Shown here: one piece after another, positions 8,661 through 16,106 of the stretch
Position numbering within the stretch: the first letter of the stretch is position 1
How the letters are laid out: each line of letters begins with the position of its first letter
NCBI GenBank assembly: GCA_019234945.1
Contig: JAFAKX010000064.1
Span: 1-32,733 of the forward strand
DNA length: 32,733 nucleotides
Origin: Silvibacterium sp.
GTDB lineage: Bacteria > Acidobacteriota > Terriglobia > Terriglobales > Acidobacteriaceae
Reading direction: 5' to 3'
The notes under the pieces: model-generated
The model's database searches: none
What the model was told of the DNA's origin: nothing
What the model saw: the letters and a program-made list of their open reading frames with translations, nothing else
Program-made: the position numbers and the translations under genes

Positions 8661-9812
8661 CTACCAGGGAACCGGAGGACTGATTCGCCCGCCGTTCGTT
8701 TCGCGCCAGGCTTGACGCATCATGGAGCCAAGCGTGGATGCCTGGTCAGCGCGTGCGCTGCGGGCTGGATCGTTGCTCCCTTTGTTGCGCATCTGTCGCA
8801 AGGTGTAAATCAGTAGCTCCAGCCATAGCGCCATCCGAGCCTGCCAGCCGTGGTGTTTGCGGTAGTAGAGCAGGGTCGATCGCATGCGCCAGAGCTCGAC
8901 ACGCGAGACAGATTTTGAGCGATTCAGAGATTTAAGCTGGCGCCCTGATTCGCCACCGATGTGCGTCACCACGACATCGGGCCAGTACGAGACGGCATAT
9001 CCCGCAGCTTTTACGCGCCGACACAAGTCGGTCTCTTCGTAATAGAGGAAGAAGCGCGGATCGAAGAGGCCAGTCTTTTCGAGGGCTTCGCGCCGCATGA
9101 TGAAGAAGGCGCCAGGAACCCAATCGACGTCCGCGGGAAGACTCTGGTCTGCCCATGTGCGATCGGGTGCTCCGAATATCCGTGAATGAGGAAACCGGGC
9201 GGAAAGCCCGCTAAGGACGAAGGCATCACGCAAGATGGTGTGAAAGCATCGTCCCGAAGGCTGCCATGAGCCATCACGGCCAACGAGCCTGCCCCCTCCG
9301 AGGGCAGTCCGCGGATGATCATCCATATGCTTCACGGCCAGGCGAAGCGCTCCGGGATGGAGAAAGGCGTCGGAGTTTACCAGCAAAAGATAACGCCCCC
9401 GGGCCTTTTCGATGGCGAAGTTGTTGGCGGCTCCAAAGCCGAGATTTATTTCGCTCTGAAAGAGCCGAACCGGAACTCCGGAACGGCCGCAGAACTCCCG
9501 CTCCACCATCTCCGGCGAGCCATCGCCGGAGGTGTTGTCGACTACAAGAATCTCGGCTGTTAGGTCTTCGGTCCGAGCGCACTCCTCGAGGAGCGATTGC
9601 AGGCACTCCCGCAACAGCTTGCAGGTATTGAAGGAGACCACAATGATGGAAACGGTGTAAGCGTACCGTCCAGGGCGGGTCCTGGTTGCGGAATCATCAC
9701 CAAGCCAAACGCCGCGGCTGGCATCCTGCACCGAGAGCGTTGCCGCAGGAGTCTGCGTGGCGATGGCATCGGATTGGGGCCTCTGTTTCGAGTCGAGAAG
9801 CACAAGGCTCAA
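8661..9812 (-). CDS. Glycosyltransferase family 2 (rhamnosyltransferase-like)
   Basis: A 383-residue GT-A enzyme. After a variable 50-residue N-terminus it has VSIIVVSFNTCKLLRECLQSLL, EILVVDNTSGDGS for nucleotide binding, and NLGFGAANN, a segment common in dTDP-rhamnosyl-type GT2 enzymes. LLVNSDAFLHPGAL supplies the metal-binding acid. Then come DWVPGAFFIMRREAL and YYEETDLCRRVKAAGY with the catalytic acidic pair. The start is TTG at 9812, which overlaps the TGA of the upstream acetyltransferase gene (TTGA) and has GAGG 7 bases before it, a translational-coupling arrangement. It probably adds a sugar to the exopolysaccharide repeat unit. Donor inferred only from motif resemblance. Confidence 0.88.
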   Translation of the reverse strand: MSLVLLDSKQRPQSDAIATQTPAATLSVQDASRGVWLGDDSATRTRPGRYAYTVSIIVVSFNTCKLLRECLQSLLEECARTEDLTAEILVVDNTSGDGSPEMVEREFCGRSGVPVRLFQSEINLGFGAANNFAIEKARGRYLLLVNSDAFLHPGALRLAVKHMDDHPRTALGGGRLVGRDGSWQPSGRCFHTILRDAFVLSGLSARFPHSRIFGAPDRTWADQSLPADVDWVPGAFFIMRREALEKTGLFDPRFFLYYEETDLCRRVKAAGYAVSYWPDVVVTHIGGESGRQLKSLNRSKSVSRVELWRMRSTLLYYRKHHGWQARMALWLELLIYTLRQMRNKGSNDPARSARADQASTLGSMMRQAWRETNGGRISPPVPW

Positions 9813-10360
9813 GGACGCACCTCGAGGATCTCGGGATGTGTTTCCGGCGTCGGCTGCCTCTCTTTACGCGGGAGAATGCGCGCGGGAATCCCGACGGCGA
9901 TTGAGTTTGCGGGTACGTCAGTGATGACGACAGCGTTTGCGCCGATGGCGACGTCATCCCCGACGTGGATAGGCCCGAGGATCTTCGCGCCGGCGCCGAT
10001 GTCGACGCGGTCGCCGATGATGGGCGAGCCGCGCACGCCGGTGTGGCGCAGGCCAACGGTGACTCCGTTGCGGATGACGCAGTCGTCGCCGAAGACGGCG
10101 TCTCCGCTGATGATGACGCCGCCGAAATGATCGATGCGGAAGCGGCGGCCAAGCGTGACTTCGCAGGGCAGCTCAATGCCGGTAAGGATCTCGGAGATCG
10201 GCTTGAGCAGCTTGTAGAGGAAAGAGAAAGGCAGCCGCAGCCAGCGCCGGCGGATGGTGTATCGCCAGCGGCCGAAGCGGTAGACAACCATCACCCACAT
10301 CCCCTGGCGGGACCACTGGTAGTCGTAGGTGCGCCAATCCTCTCGGAGATTCTCAAACAC
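9809..10360 (-). CDS. Left-handed beta-helix O-acetyltransferase (CysE/LacA-like)
   Basis: A 183-residue acyltransferase with hexapeptide repeats. The N-terminal helical part (FENLREDWRTYDYQW, MVVYRFGRWRYTIR) is shared with serine acetyltransferase-like enzymes of polysaccharide loci. From about residue 67 the repeats run through LGRRFRIDHFGGVIIS (the His is the likely catalytic base), VFGDDCVIRNGVTVG, IIGDRVDIGAGAKILG and VGDDVAIGANAVV, ending with the VPANSIAVGIPARIL cap. It would use acetyl-CoA to acetylate a sugar or lipid-linked intermediate. The start is GTG at 10360 with GGAG eight bases upstream. It follows the sigma-54 regulator by 103 bp on the same strand and overlaps the GT2 gene. 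A true serine acetyltransferase role is unlikely in this context. Confidence 0.88.
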   Translation of the reverse strand: MFENLREDWRTYDYQWSRQGMWVMVVYRFGRWRYTIRRRWLRLPFSFLYKLLKPISEILTGIELPCEVTLGRRFRIDHFGGVIISGDAVFGDDCVIRNGVTVGLRHTGVRGSPIIGDRVDIGAGAKILGPIHVGDDVAIGANAVVITDVPANSIAVGIPARILPRKERQPTPETHPEILEVRP

Positions 10361-10382
10361 CAGCGGTGCTCCTCACCGAAAC

Positions 10383-10414
10383 GCGAACCCCGCGCTCCGC
10401 GGATGCGCGTTCGC
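10383..10414 (-). repeat. Strong inverted repeat between regulator and acetyltransferase genes
   Basis: GCGAAC (10383-10388) and GTTCGC (10409-10414) are perfect arms. Inside them GCGC/GCGC arms and the palindrome TCCGCGGA allow a long GC-rich stem. In the minus-strand transcript it lies just before the ribosome site of the acetyltransferase. It has no U-run, so it may be a processing or attenuation element rather than a classic terminator. Confidence 0.45.
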
Positions 10415-10463
10415 TACAACCCTGTTTCTTCTGGCGCGGGGAACGACGCCGATCTGGGGAAAT

Positions 10464-11897
10464 TCAGGCGCTGACTACGCCGCGCTTGACCTTCTCCACA
10501 ATGCCGTACTTCTGCAGCTTGTACAGGAAGGCCTTGTAATCGATATTCAACTGGGCCGCGGCCTGACGCCGATTCCAGCGCGTCGCGCCGAGCGCGTCGA
10601 GCAGCAGCCGGGTTTCGGCTTCGCGCGAGCTGCGCTCAAGGTGATCCATGGTCACAACGTTGGTCCCGCCGTGTCCGTTGCCGTTGTTCTTGCCATTGGC
10701 CACCTGCGCAGCGGGTTTTTCCGGCGGGGCGGTGATCGGCGCACTCAGGCGCTTCAACTCCTGCGCGAGCACATTCGCGTCCTGGTAGACGAGGAAGCGG
10801 CGCATCACGTTCTCCACTTCGCGCACATTGCCGGGCCAATGATAGGCAAGCATAGCGTCCTGCAATTCCTTCGTGATGAAGGGCGGCTTAGCTCCGGCGG
10901 GGAGATGACGAAGCAGCAGGGTCTCGGCGAGCGGGATGATCTCGTCGCGGCGCTCGCGCAGCGGTGGAATTACGATATTGATGACGTTGAGCCGGTAGTA
11001 CAGGTCTTCGCGGAACGCGCCCTCTTCGATTCCCTTGCGCAGGTCGCGATGCGTGGCCGCCATCACGCGCACATCGACCTTGACGATGCGGCGGCTTCCA
11101 AGCGGCTGCACTTCGCCGTCCTGCAGAACCTGCAAAAGCTTCGCCTGCAGGCGAATATCCATGTCGCCGATCTCATCGAGCAGGATGGTGCCGCCCTGCG
11201 CAAGCTCGAACTTGCCGGGCTTGTCGATAGTGGCTCCGGTGAAGGCGCCCTTCTCGTATCCGAACAGCTCGCTTTCGATCAGCTCAGACGGCAATGCGGC
11301 GCAGTTCAACTTGAGGAAGGGCTTGCCGGCGCGCGCCGAATACGCGCAGAGGCGGCGCGCCATGACTTCCTTGCCCACGCCTGTCTCCCCATGCAGCAGC
11401 ACCGGAACGTCGGCCATGCCGACGCGAGAAAGAAACGTCTCCGAATAATGAAAGCTGGCGGGACTTGAAAGGTCGTTGGCGACAATGCGCAGGGCTTCAG
11501 GGCCCTTCTCGGCGGAGGGACCGGTTGCGGACGCTTCGATCGCCTCGCGAATCGCCCCGTGCGAATCTTCATGGTCGAGCGGCGTCCTGAGAATGTGCAG
11601 GCCGCGCACCGAGGTTCGAAATTCGCTGTGCAGGTCGTGCAGTTCGTCGACGGCCAAGATCAACGCAAGGTGGGGCCGCGAGGCGCATATCTCCAGGATT
11701 GTGTCCAGGTCCGCCTGGCGGCGCATGCCGACGTTCGAGACCACGGCAGGAATCACCAAGGCCGGGTTGCGCAGGTGCGGCAGAGCCTCAGGCAAGGTCC
11801 GCACCGGCAGCACGCTGTACCCATCGAGCTTGAGGCTCTGGATCAACGTCTCATGAGATTGCGGATTTTCACCAATTAGCAGAATAACGCCGGACAT
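10464..11897 (-). CDS. Sigma-54-dependent enhancer-binding regulator with degenerate receiver domain
   Basis: A 477-residue transcription activator of the NtrC class. Residues 1-120 resemble a response-regulator receiver (VILLIGENPQSHETLIQSL), but the usual acidic pocket, the phospho-accepting Asp and the conserved Lys (Thr105 in the LRTP position) are not seen. The central AAA+ domain is intact: Walker A GETGVGK (170-176), the sigma-54-contacting GAFTGA loop (217-222), Walker B ILLDE (about 238-242) and an arginine-finger region (FREDLYYRLNV). A Gly/Asn-rich linker leads to a C-terminal Fis-type helix-turn-helix (about 435-470, RRQAAAQLNIDYKAFLYKLQ). It is transcribed away from a sigma-54 promoter at 12268 that it probably activates. 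ATG at 11897 with a GGGG-type ribosome site. Very confident as a sigma-54 activator; its signal input is unknown. Confidence 0.95.
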   Translation of the reverse strand: MSGVILLIGENPQSHETLIQSLKLDGYSVLPVRTLPEALPHLRNPALVIPAVVSNVGMRRQADLDTILEICASRPHLALILAVDELHDLHSEFRTSVRGLHILRTPLDHEDSHGAIREAIEASATGPSAEKGPEALRIVANDLSSPASFHYSETFLSRVGMADVPVLLHGETGVGKEVMARRLCAYSARAGKPFLKLNCAALPSELIESELFGYEKGAFTGATIDKPGKFELAQGGTILLDEIGDMDIRLQAKLLQVLQDGEVQPLGSRRIVKVDVRVMAATHRDLRKGIEEGAFREDLYYRLNVINIVIPPLRERRDEIIPLAETLLLRHLPAGAKPPFITKELQDAMLAYHWPGNVREVENVMRRFLVYQDANVLAQELKRLSAPITAPPEKPAAQVANGKNNGNGHGGTNVVTMDHLERSSREAETRLLLDALGATRWNRRQAAAQLNIDYKAFLYKLQKYGIVEKVKRGVVSA

Positions 11898-12079
11898 GGC
11901 ACCCCACGCAGGAATGAGTAGTTATCAAATGATGCGCAACAAATCAGTTCGATTAGCAACGCCGCCTTCTGTGGGGCGACAACTTATTTCGTGATAGGCG
12001 GATCATAGCCTCAGCGGAGGGTCGGGACAAAGCCACTTTTGTGTGAATTACCGATTTGGTTACTTGTGCCACCGCTTCT

Positions 12080-12105
12080 GGTACGTAGAGTACCCACGAA
12101 TGGGT
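12080..12105. promoter_or_regulatory. Two adjacent small dyads upstream of the sigma-54 promoter
   Basis: GGTAC/GTACC arms (12080-12094, 5-base spacer) overlap a second dyad ACCCA/TGGGT (12092-12105, 4-base spacer). They lie about 200 bases upstream of the predicted transcription start at about 12295. They may be operators for the divergent regulator gene or for the operon; no factor can be assigned. Confidence 0.35.
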
Positions 12106-12158
12106 TACCTGCGATCTCGGCTTTTCGGCCCTCACCTCCCACCTGTTCCGACGGGCAT

Positions 12159-12193
12159 TCTCCACAGTTCAAACTTTTTGGGAATTGTGGAGA
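12159..12193. promoter_or_regulatory. Long dyad, candidate upstream activating site (distal)
   Basis: TCTCCACAGTTC (12159-12170) and GAATTGTGGAGA (12182-12193) are inverted copies with one mismatch around an 11-base spacer. The centre is about 119 bases upstream of the predicted sigma-54 transcription start, in the usual range for enhancer-binding-protein sites. As it lies between divergent promoters, it could instead control the regulator gene. Confidence 0.5.
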
Positions 12194-12205
12194 CTCTTTC
12201 GGACT

Positions 12206-12222
12206 GCTTCAGCGCCTGAAGC
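12206..12222. promoter_or_regulatory. 17-bp perfect dyad, candidate upstream activating site (proximal)
   Basis: GCTTCAGCGCCTGAAGC has perfect 7-base arms around CGC. It is centred about 81 bases upstream of the predicted sigma-54 start. Size, symmetry and distance fit the binding site of a Fis-type dimeric NtrC-class activator, and such an activator is encoded divergently next door. Binding is inferred, not shown. Confidence 0.6.
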
Positions 12223-12267
12223 GGTGAATGCGATCAACAAAATATTGTCAAATCGCGTTCCTGCGCT

Positions 12268-12285
12268 TTGGCCGCCCGATTGCAT
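12268..12285 (+). promoter_or_regulatory. Sigma-54 (-24/-12) promoter
   Basis: TTGGCCGCCCGATTGCAT matches the -24/-12 consensus. It has the invariant GG (12270-12271) and GC (12282-12283) with the required 12-base phasing, a perfect TTGC -12 box, and a T-rich tract after it. The predicted transcription start is near 12295. It is the only clear -24/-12 element found in the intergenic regions, and it lies in a non-coding region opposite a gene for a sigma-54 activator. It would drive the XRE gene and the long run of genes beyond it. The -24 box departs from consensus after TTGGC. Confidence 0.75.
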
Positions 12286-12357
12286 TTTTCCAAGTCAGTA
12301 GTTGCTGTGGCATGGCCCATGAGTAACCACGGACTTCAATTTACAAAGGGTAAGACA

Positions 12358-12618
12358 GTGAGCCTTGGTCGAGAGATATATCCCAATCTCAAGCTACGAA
12401 TCTACACCAGCGGAATCCGGCAGAACCGGCTGGCCAAGATGCTGGGCATCGATGAAGCGCATCTGAGCCGGATCATCAATGGTTTCCGCCGGCCTAGCGG
12501 CGATATTCGCGAGCAGCTTGCAACCATTCTTCAGAGCGATCCTGAGTGGCTCTTTTACAGCATGCAGATCAACGACCCGGCGATGACGACCGAGGTGCAG
12601 TCCCACGCGAAGGTCTAG
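12358..12618 (+). CDS. Small XRE-type helix-turn-helix protein
   Basis: A short DNA-binding protein of about 86 residues. The HTH lies in SGIRQNRLAKMLGIDEAHLSRIINGFRRPS, the Xre/Cro pattern of a scanning helix, turn and recognition helix; IREQLATILQSDPEWLF follows. The GTG at 12358 is preferred because AAAGGG (12345-12350) sits seven bases before it. An in-frame ATG at 12319 (99 residues) is the alternative. A TTG at 12268 is excluded because it is part of the sigma-54 promoter. As first gene of the operon it may give feedback control or mark a second regulatory layer. No enzymatic domain is present. Confidence 0.8.
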   Translation: MSLGREIYPNLKLRIYTSGIRQNRLAKMLGIDEAHLSRIINGFRRPSGDIREQLATILQSDPEWLFYSMQINDPAMTTEVQSHAKV

Positions 12619-12675
12619 CCACTCCAGATTCAGTGCCTGCTTCTCTAGGTGACGAAGTAGTTCCCCGAATTCCGA

Positions 12676-12711
12676 GCTTCACCCCCGGCCTGTGGCCGGC
12701 ACAGGTGAAGC
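12676..12711 (+). promoter_or_regulatory. Two-tier RNA hairpin just upstream of the antiterminator gene
   Basis: Perfect outer arms GCTTCACC (12676-12683) and GGTGAAGC (12704-12711) enclose perfect inner arms CCGGCC (12685-12690) and GGCCGG (12694-12699) around a TGT loop. Only a small asymmetric bulge separates them. No U-run follows, so it is not a typical intrinsic terminator. It sits 16 bases before the ATG of a NusG paralogue. NusG-like factors such as RfaH and LoaP are recruited by hairpins in operon leaders, so this is a candidate recruitment or autoregulatory site. Confidence 0.6.
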
Positions 12712-12727
12712 CTGCAATGGACAAACG

Positions 12728-13384
12728 ATGGAACCCTCCACAACAACCCGGCCTCAATGGTTCGCAGTGCAGACGCGCTATCGCTACGAACAGCGCGTGG
12801 CCAGCGATCTCACCTCAAAAGGTGTGGAGAACTACCTGCCGCTGCTGCGCGAAGTGCACGCCTGGAAGGATCGCAGAAAGTCCCTCGAAGTGCCGGCATT
12901 CGGCGGTTATTTGTTTGTTCGGCTGGACGAGGCGCAGTGCAACCGCGTGCGTGTACTCGAGACCGTCGGAGTGGTCAGATTGCTCGGCCACCACGGTGGG
13001 TTCGACCCGGTACCGGAGCGCGAGATCGAGTCGTTGCGGCTGTCGCTCGGAAGTGGCAAGCCCTGCATGCGTCATCCTTACCTGTCCGCCGGAACGCTGC
13101 TGAGCATCGAGCACGGCCCGCTCAAGGGGCTCGAGGGGCGACTCGTGCGGTCGGCGAACGCGCTGCGCGTGGTGGTGTGTGTTGCGTCAGTTGGCCAGGC
13201 GGTCGCAGTGGAAGTGGCACGCGAAGACGTCGTGGCCATCGGTGAGACGCAAGTAGCCTTCGCAGAGCGGCTGCGCCGTGCCGACTCGCGTGCCTGCGAG
13301 TTGATCGACATGCGAGTAGTTGGTGTGCCGCAGCCCACCGCAGATCGCACACAAATTGCAAGTAGGGGGCTCCCGACGATGTGA
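12728..13384 (+). CDS. NusG-like transcription antiterminator (UpxY/RfaH/LoaP type)
   Basis: A 218-residue NusG paralogue. The N-terminal NGN domain begins WFAVQTRYRYEQRVASDLTSKGVENYLPL and continues through VPAFGGYLFVRLDE to VGVVRLLG. The C-terminal KOW domain is seen in HPYLSAGTLLSIEHGPLKGLEGRLVR. Specialised NusG paralogues bind RNA polymerase and let it read through long capsule or antibiotic operons. Here the gene is second in a run of more than 20 kb, directly after a strong leader hairpin. The ATG at 12728 is chosen because the NGN domain begins soon after; a GTG at 12692 would lie inside the hairpin. A tail of about 50 residues after the KOW domain is unusual and unassigned. Confidence 0.88.
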   Translation: MEPSTTTRPQWFAVQTRYRYEQRVASDLTSKGVENYLPLLREVHAWKDRRKSLEVPAFGGYLFVRLDEAQCNRVRVLETVGVVRLLGHHGGFDPVPEREIESLRLSLGSGKPCMRHPYLSAGTLLSIEHGPLKGLEGRLVRSANALRVVVCVASVGQAVAVEVAREDVVAIGETQVAFAERLRRADSRACELIDMRVVGVPQPTADRTQIASRGLPTM

Positions 13385-13467
13385 ATGGTTTTCCCGAGAA
13401 GGTGCCGATGGCTCCCCCCGGTTTTGAACGATTTTGAACGACTTTGCAGTACTGAGGTTCGCAATTT

Positions 13468-14781
13468 ATGCCTGGTTTTACTTCCAATTCTGTCGCGGTG
13501 CTGGGCGTCCCGTTCGACAACGTGACCATGGATGAAGCTGTGCGCATCATCGAGGACCAAATCGATAGCGGCGGCTACCACCAGGTAGCAACGGCCAACG
13601 TCGACTTCCTGATGCACGCGATCAATGACCCTGAGCTGCAGAATATTCTGTGCTCCTGCTCGCTGGTGGTGCCGGACGGCATGCCCATACTCTGGTCGGC
13701 GCGGCTGATGGGGTCGCGGCTCAAGGAGCGGGTCTGCGGCATCGACCTGGTGCCCCGGCTGGCCGAGCTCTCAGCGCGCCGCGGCTACAGCATTTACCTG
13801 CTCGGCGCAAGCGAAAAAAGCTCCCAGCGGGCAGCCGAAACACTGCAGGAGCGCTATCCGGGCTTGCGCATTGCGGGCCGCTACTCGCCGCCCGTGCGGC
13901 CGCTCGAGCAGATGAACCATGAAGAGATCCTGGAGCGCATTGAGCTGGCGCAGCCGGACATTCTGCTTGTGGCCTTCGGAAATCCCAAGCAGGAGAAATG
14001 GCTCTCGATGCACCGCGACCGGCTGCGTGTGCCGGTCTCGATCGGCATCGGAGGCTCGCTGGACTTGATCGGCGGCAGGCTGGCGCGTGCCCCGCGCTGG
14101 ATGCAGAAAAGCGGGCTCGAGTGGTGCTACCGCGCCGCCCAGGAACCGCGGAGGCTCGCCGGCCGCTACCTGGCTGACGCTCTCACGCTGGGCCGCTACC
14201 TTCCCCAGCAGATGGCGGCAACAGCCTCGCAGCCGAGAGTGCCCGGCCCGTCGCGGATCGTTCCAACGCAGATCGGCGACACGGTGGTGATCGCGATCCA
14301 GGGGAGCCTGACGGGAGAAACCCTCAGCGAGTTCGAGGCTCAGGCGCGCAATGCCGCTGAAGAGGGTAAGCACATCGTGCTCGATATGACCCAGAGCGGC
14401 TACTTTGCGCCGAGCACACTGGGGTCGCTGGTGCAGCTCATGACCTCGATGCAGCAACGGAGACTTCAACTCTGGCTGGCGGGGATGCGGCCTCACCTGG
14501 TTCGGTTGCTGCGCAGCGCGCGGCTGAACAGTTTCTTCAGGATCACCTCGAGCGTTGCCGATGCGGTCTATCGAATCGCCAAGGCCGAGCATGCCACGCT
14601 GGCCCACATGCCTGCCCTGCTGAGCCCGCGTCGCATGGCGGGCCCGGCGGTGCAGTTGCGCTTCGAGGGCATGCAGGATGTCTGCCAGAAGATGGCGGTG
14701 AGCGGCCAGAGCATGCCGCTCGATTTCGGCCAGGGGCTCAATCACGCCTCACGTTACGGATTCAAAGTCTCGGTTGGATAG
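13468..14781 (+). CDS. WecG/TagA/CpsF glycosyltransferase (GT26) fused to a STAS domain
   Basis: A 437-residue fusion. Residues about 1-245 are a GT26 enzyme: VLGVPFDNVTMDEAV, ATANVDFLMHA (conserved Thr), VVPDGMPILWSARLMG (catalytic-type Asp) and VAFGNPKQEKWL (conserved Gln). Such enzymes add the second sugar, often a ManNAc(A)-type residue, to a lipid carrier. Residues about 268-370 form a STAS fold (VVIAIQGSLTG, IVLDMTQSGYFAPSTLGSLV). The usual Asp-Ser of the phosphorylation loop is Ala-Pro, so classic SpoIIAA-like switching is unlikely. A C-terminal tail of about 60 residues has no known domain. ATG at 13468; a GAGG-type site lies 10 bases upstream. The STAS part may scaffold the enzyme or bind a regulatory partner. 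Confidence 0.92.
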   Translation: MPGFTSNSVAVLGVPFDNVTMDEAVRIIEDQIDSGGYHQVATANVDFLMHAINDPELQNILCSCSLVVPDGMPILWSARLMGSRLKERVCGIDLVPRLAELSARRGYSIYLLGASEKSSQRAAETLQERYPGLRIAGRYSPPVRPLEQMNHEEILERIELAQPDILLVAFGNPKQEKWLSMHRDRLRVPVSIGIGGSLDLIGGRLARAPRWMQKSGLEWCYRAAQEPRRLAGRYLADALTLGRYLPQQMAATASQPRVPGPSRIVPTQIGDTVVIAIQGSLTGETLSEFEAQARNAAEEGKHIVLDMTQSGYFAPSTLGSLVQLMTSMQQRRLQLWLAGMRPHLVRLLRSARLNSFFRITSSVADAVYRIAKAEHATLAHMPALLSPRRMAGPAVQLRFEGMQDVCQKMAVSGQSMPLDFGQGLNHASRYGFKVSVG

Positions 14782-14848
14782 AACGATGCCTGCGGCGAAC
14801 GCGTCGCCCTGGAACTGCACGTTGCAGGGCAAACAATTTGATGATTTG

Positions 14849-14870
14849 GGTGGTCTCCCTTTTGGCCACC
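14849..14870 (+). repeat. Intercistronic hairpin between GT26-STAS and GT2 genes
   Basis: In RNA, GGTGGTC (14849-14855) pairs with GGCCACC (14864-14870) with one G-U pair and an 8-base loop. No U-run follows. It lies 34 bases before the next ATG. It may be an RNA processing or stability element within the operon. Confidence 0.35.
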
Positions 14871-14903
14871 ACATAGTTGCCACCACGGAAGGCGCTTGAA
14901 TCG

Positions 14904-16106
14904 ATGACTCACTTTCTCTATCTGGCGCTGGGCCTGATATTCATAGCCGCCACGCTGCCCCTCGTCCTGGAGCTTGCGCTGGTGACGGCCGGCTCGCTGC
15001 TGCCCCGCAGAAAAACTGCCTCTCTCGCGACTGACGAACAGCACGCGGCCGAGTATCCGCTGACGGTGGTGATTCCCGCACACAACGAGGAGCTGCTGGT
15101 CGCCAGATGTGTCAGGAGCCTTCGCGAATCGGCGCCGGACAGCCCTGCCGTCAGAATTCTGGTGGTCGCGCACAATTGCACCGACTCGACAGCCGACGAG
15201 GCGCGCAAGGCCGGCGCCGAAGTTCTCGTCTACAACGATCCTGCGGCGCGCGGCAAAGGCTTCGCGCTGAGCCATGGTTTCAACGAGGCGCTTGCCGGCT
15301 GCTCCCAGGCGGTGCTGGTGATCGATGCCGATTCCGTAGTCTCGACCAATCTGATCCCTGCGGTCCAGGCGGCGCTCGCTGGGGGCGCAGAGGCCGTGCA
15401 GTGCCGGTATGAGATGGAAAGTTCGACCAGGAAGCCGAGCAGCCGGCTGGCGGCGCTGGCGCTCCGCGGATTCAACGTGATTCGCCCGCGGGGTCGCGAG
15501 CGGCTCGGACTCTCGGCGGGCATTTTCGGCAACGGTTTCGCCCTGACGCGCGCCATTCTCTCCGAGGTGCCGTATGGGGCATTTTCGGTGGTCGAAGACC
15601 TCGAATATCACCTCACCCTGGTGATGAAGAAGAAGCAGGTCCGTTTTCTCGAAGGCGCGCTGGTATCAGCCGCCCTTCCGGCCTCGAGCGAGGGCGCGAC
15701 GGTCCAGCGCTCGCGCTGGGAGGGCGGCAGGTTCCACGCCGCCCGGGTGTGGGCGCTGCCTCTTGCCGGGCAGGTGCTGCGCGGCCACCTGCGGCTCGCC
15801 GAGCCGCTGCTGGACGTGGCCTGCCTGCCGATGGCCTACGGCGTCTTCGCGTTGCTACTCGCCGCCTGCATACCGGTTCCGGCGATCCGCTTCTATGCTC
15901 TGGCGTCATTGATGGTTATTGCCGGACACGTGCTGGCCGCCGCGGCTGCGGGGCCGGATTTTTTGAAGACGATGGGGCTGCTCGCCACCGCCCCGATCTA
16001 CATCGTATGGAAGCTTCGCCTGCTGCCCTCGATTGTGCGCGGATCGCGGGGCAAGGCTGCGTGGGTGCGAACCCATCGTGACTCCAACTTTAGGAGTATT
16101 TCCTAA
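14904..16106 (+). CDS. Membrane-bound glycosyltransferase family 2
   Basis: A 400-residue enzyme with an N-terminal membrane helix (FLYLALGLIFIAATLPLVLELAL). The catalytic GT-A domain begins YPLTVVIPAHNEELLVARCV, has ILVVAHNCTDSTAD for nucleotide binding, AVLVIDADSVVS as the DxD site, and SVVEDLEYHLTLVMKK with the ED acid pair. The later SRWEGGRFHAARVW takes the place of the Q/RxxRW motif of processive synthases. At least three C-terminal membrane helices follow. This architecture fits a polyprenyl-linked sugar transferase or polymerising synthase in exopolysaccharide assembly. The ATG at 14904 is used, with GGAAGG 11 bases upstream; a TTG at 14877 is less likely. The stop codon lies inside a TTAGG/CCTAA repeat cluster. 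Confidence 0.87.
   Translation: MTHFLYLALGLIFIAATLPLVLELALVTAGSLLPRRKTASLATDEQHAAEYPLTVVIPAHNEELLVARCVRSLRESAPDSPAVRILVVAHNCTDSTADEARKAGAEVLVYNDPAARGKGFALSHGFNEALAGCSQAVLVIDADSVVSTNLIPAVQAALAGGAEAVQCRYEMESSTRKPSSRLAALALRGFNVIRPRGRERLGLSAGIFGNGFALTRAILSEVPYGAFSVVEDLEYHLTLVMKKKQVRFLEGALVSAALPASSEGATVQRSRWEGGRFHAARVWALPLAGQVLRGHLRLAEPLLDVACLPMAYGVFALLLAACIPVPAIRFYALASLMVIAGHVLAAAAAGPDFLKTMGLLATAPIYIVWKLRLLPSIVRGSRGKAAWVRTHRDSNFRSIS

Noticed and set aside
10329-11468. Long plus-strand open frame antisense to the sigma-54 regulator
   Set aside because: It lies opposite a gene with intact AAA+ and HTH motifs. Its translation shows no domain and is typical of GC-rich mirror frames.
12039-12227. 62-codon open frame in the regulatory region before the sigma-54 promoter
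   Set aside because: No start-proximal ribosome site, unusual composition, and it overlaps the dyad repeats; treated as noncoding.
12268-12357. TTG start for the XRE gene at 12268
   Set aside because: This TTG is part of the -24 box and would lie upstream of the predicted transcription start.
12676-12711. Leader hairpin as a rho-independent terminator
   Set aside because: The stem is strong but no U-run follows.
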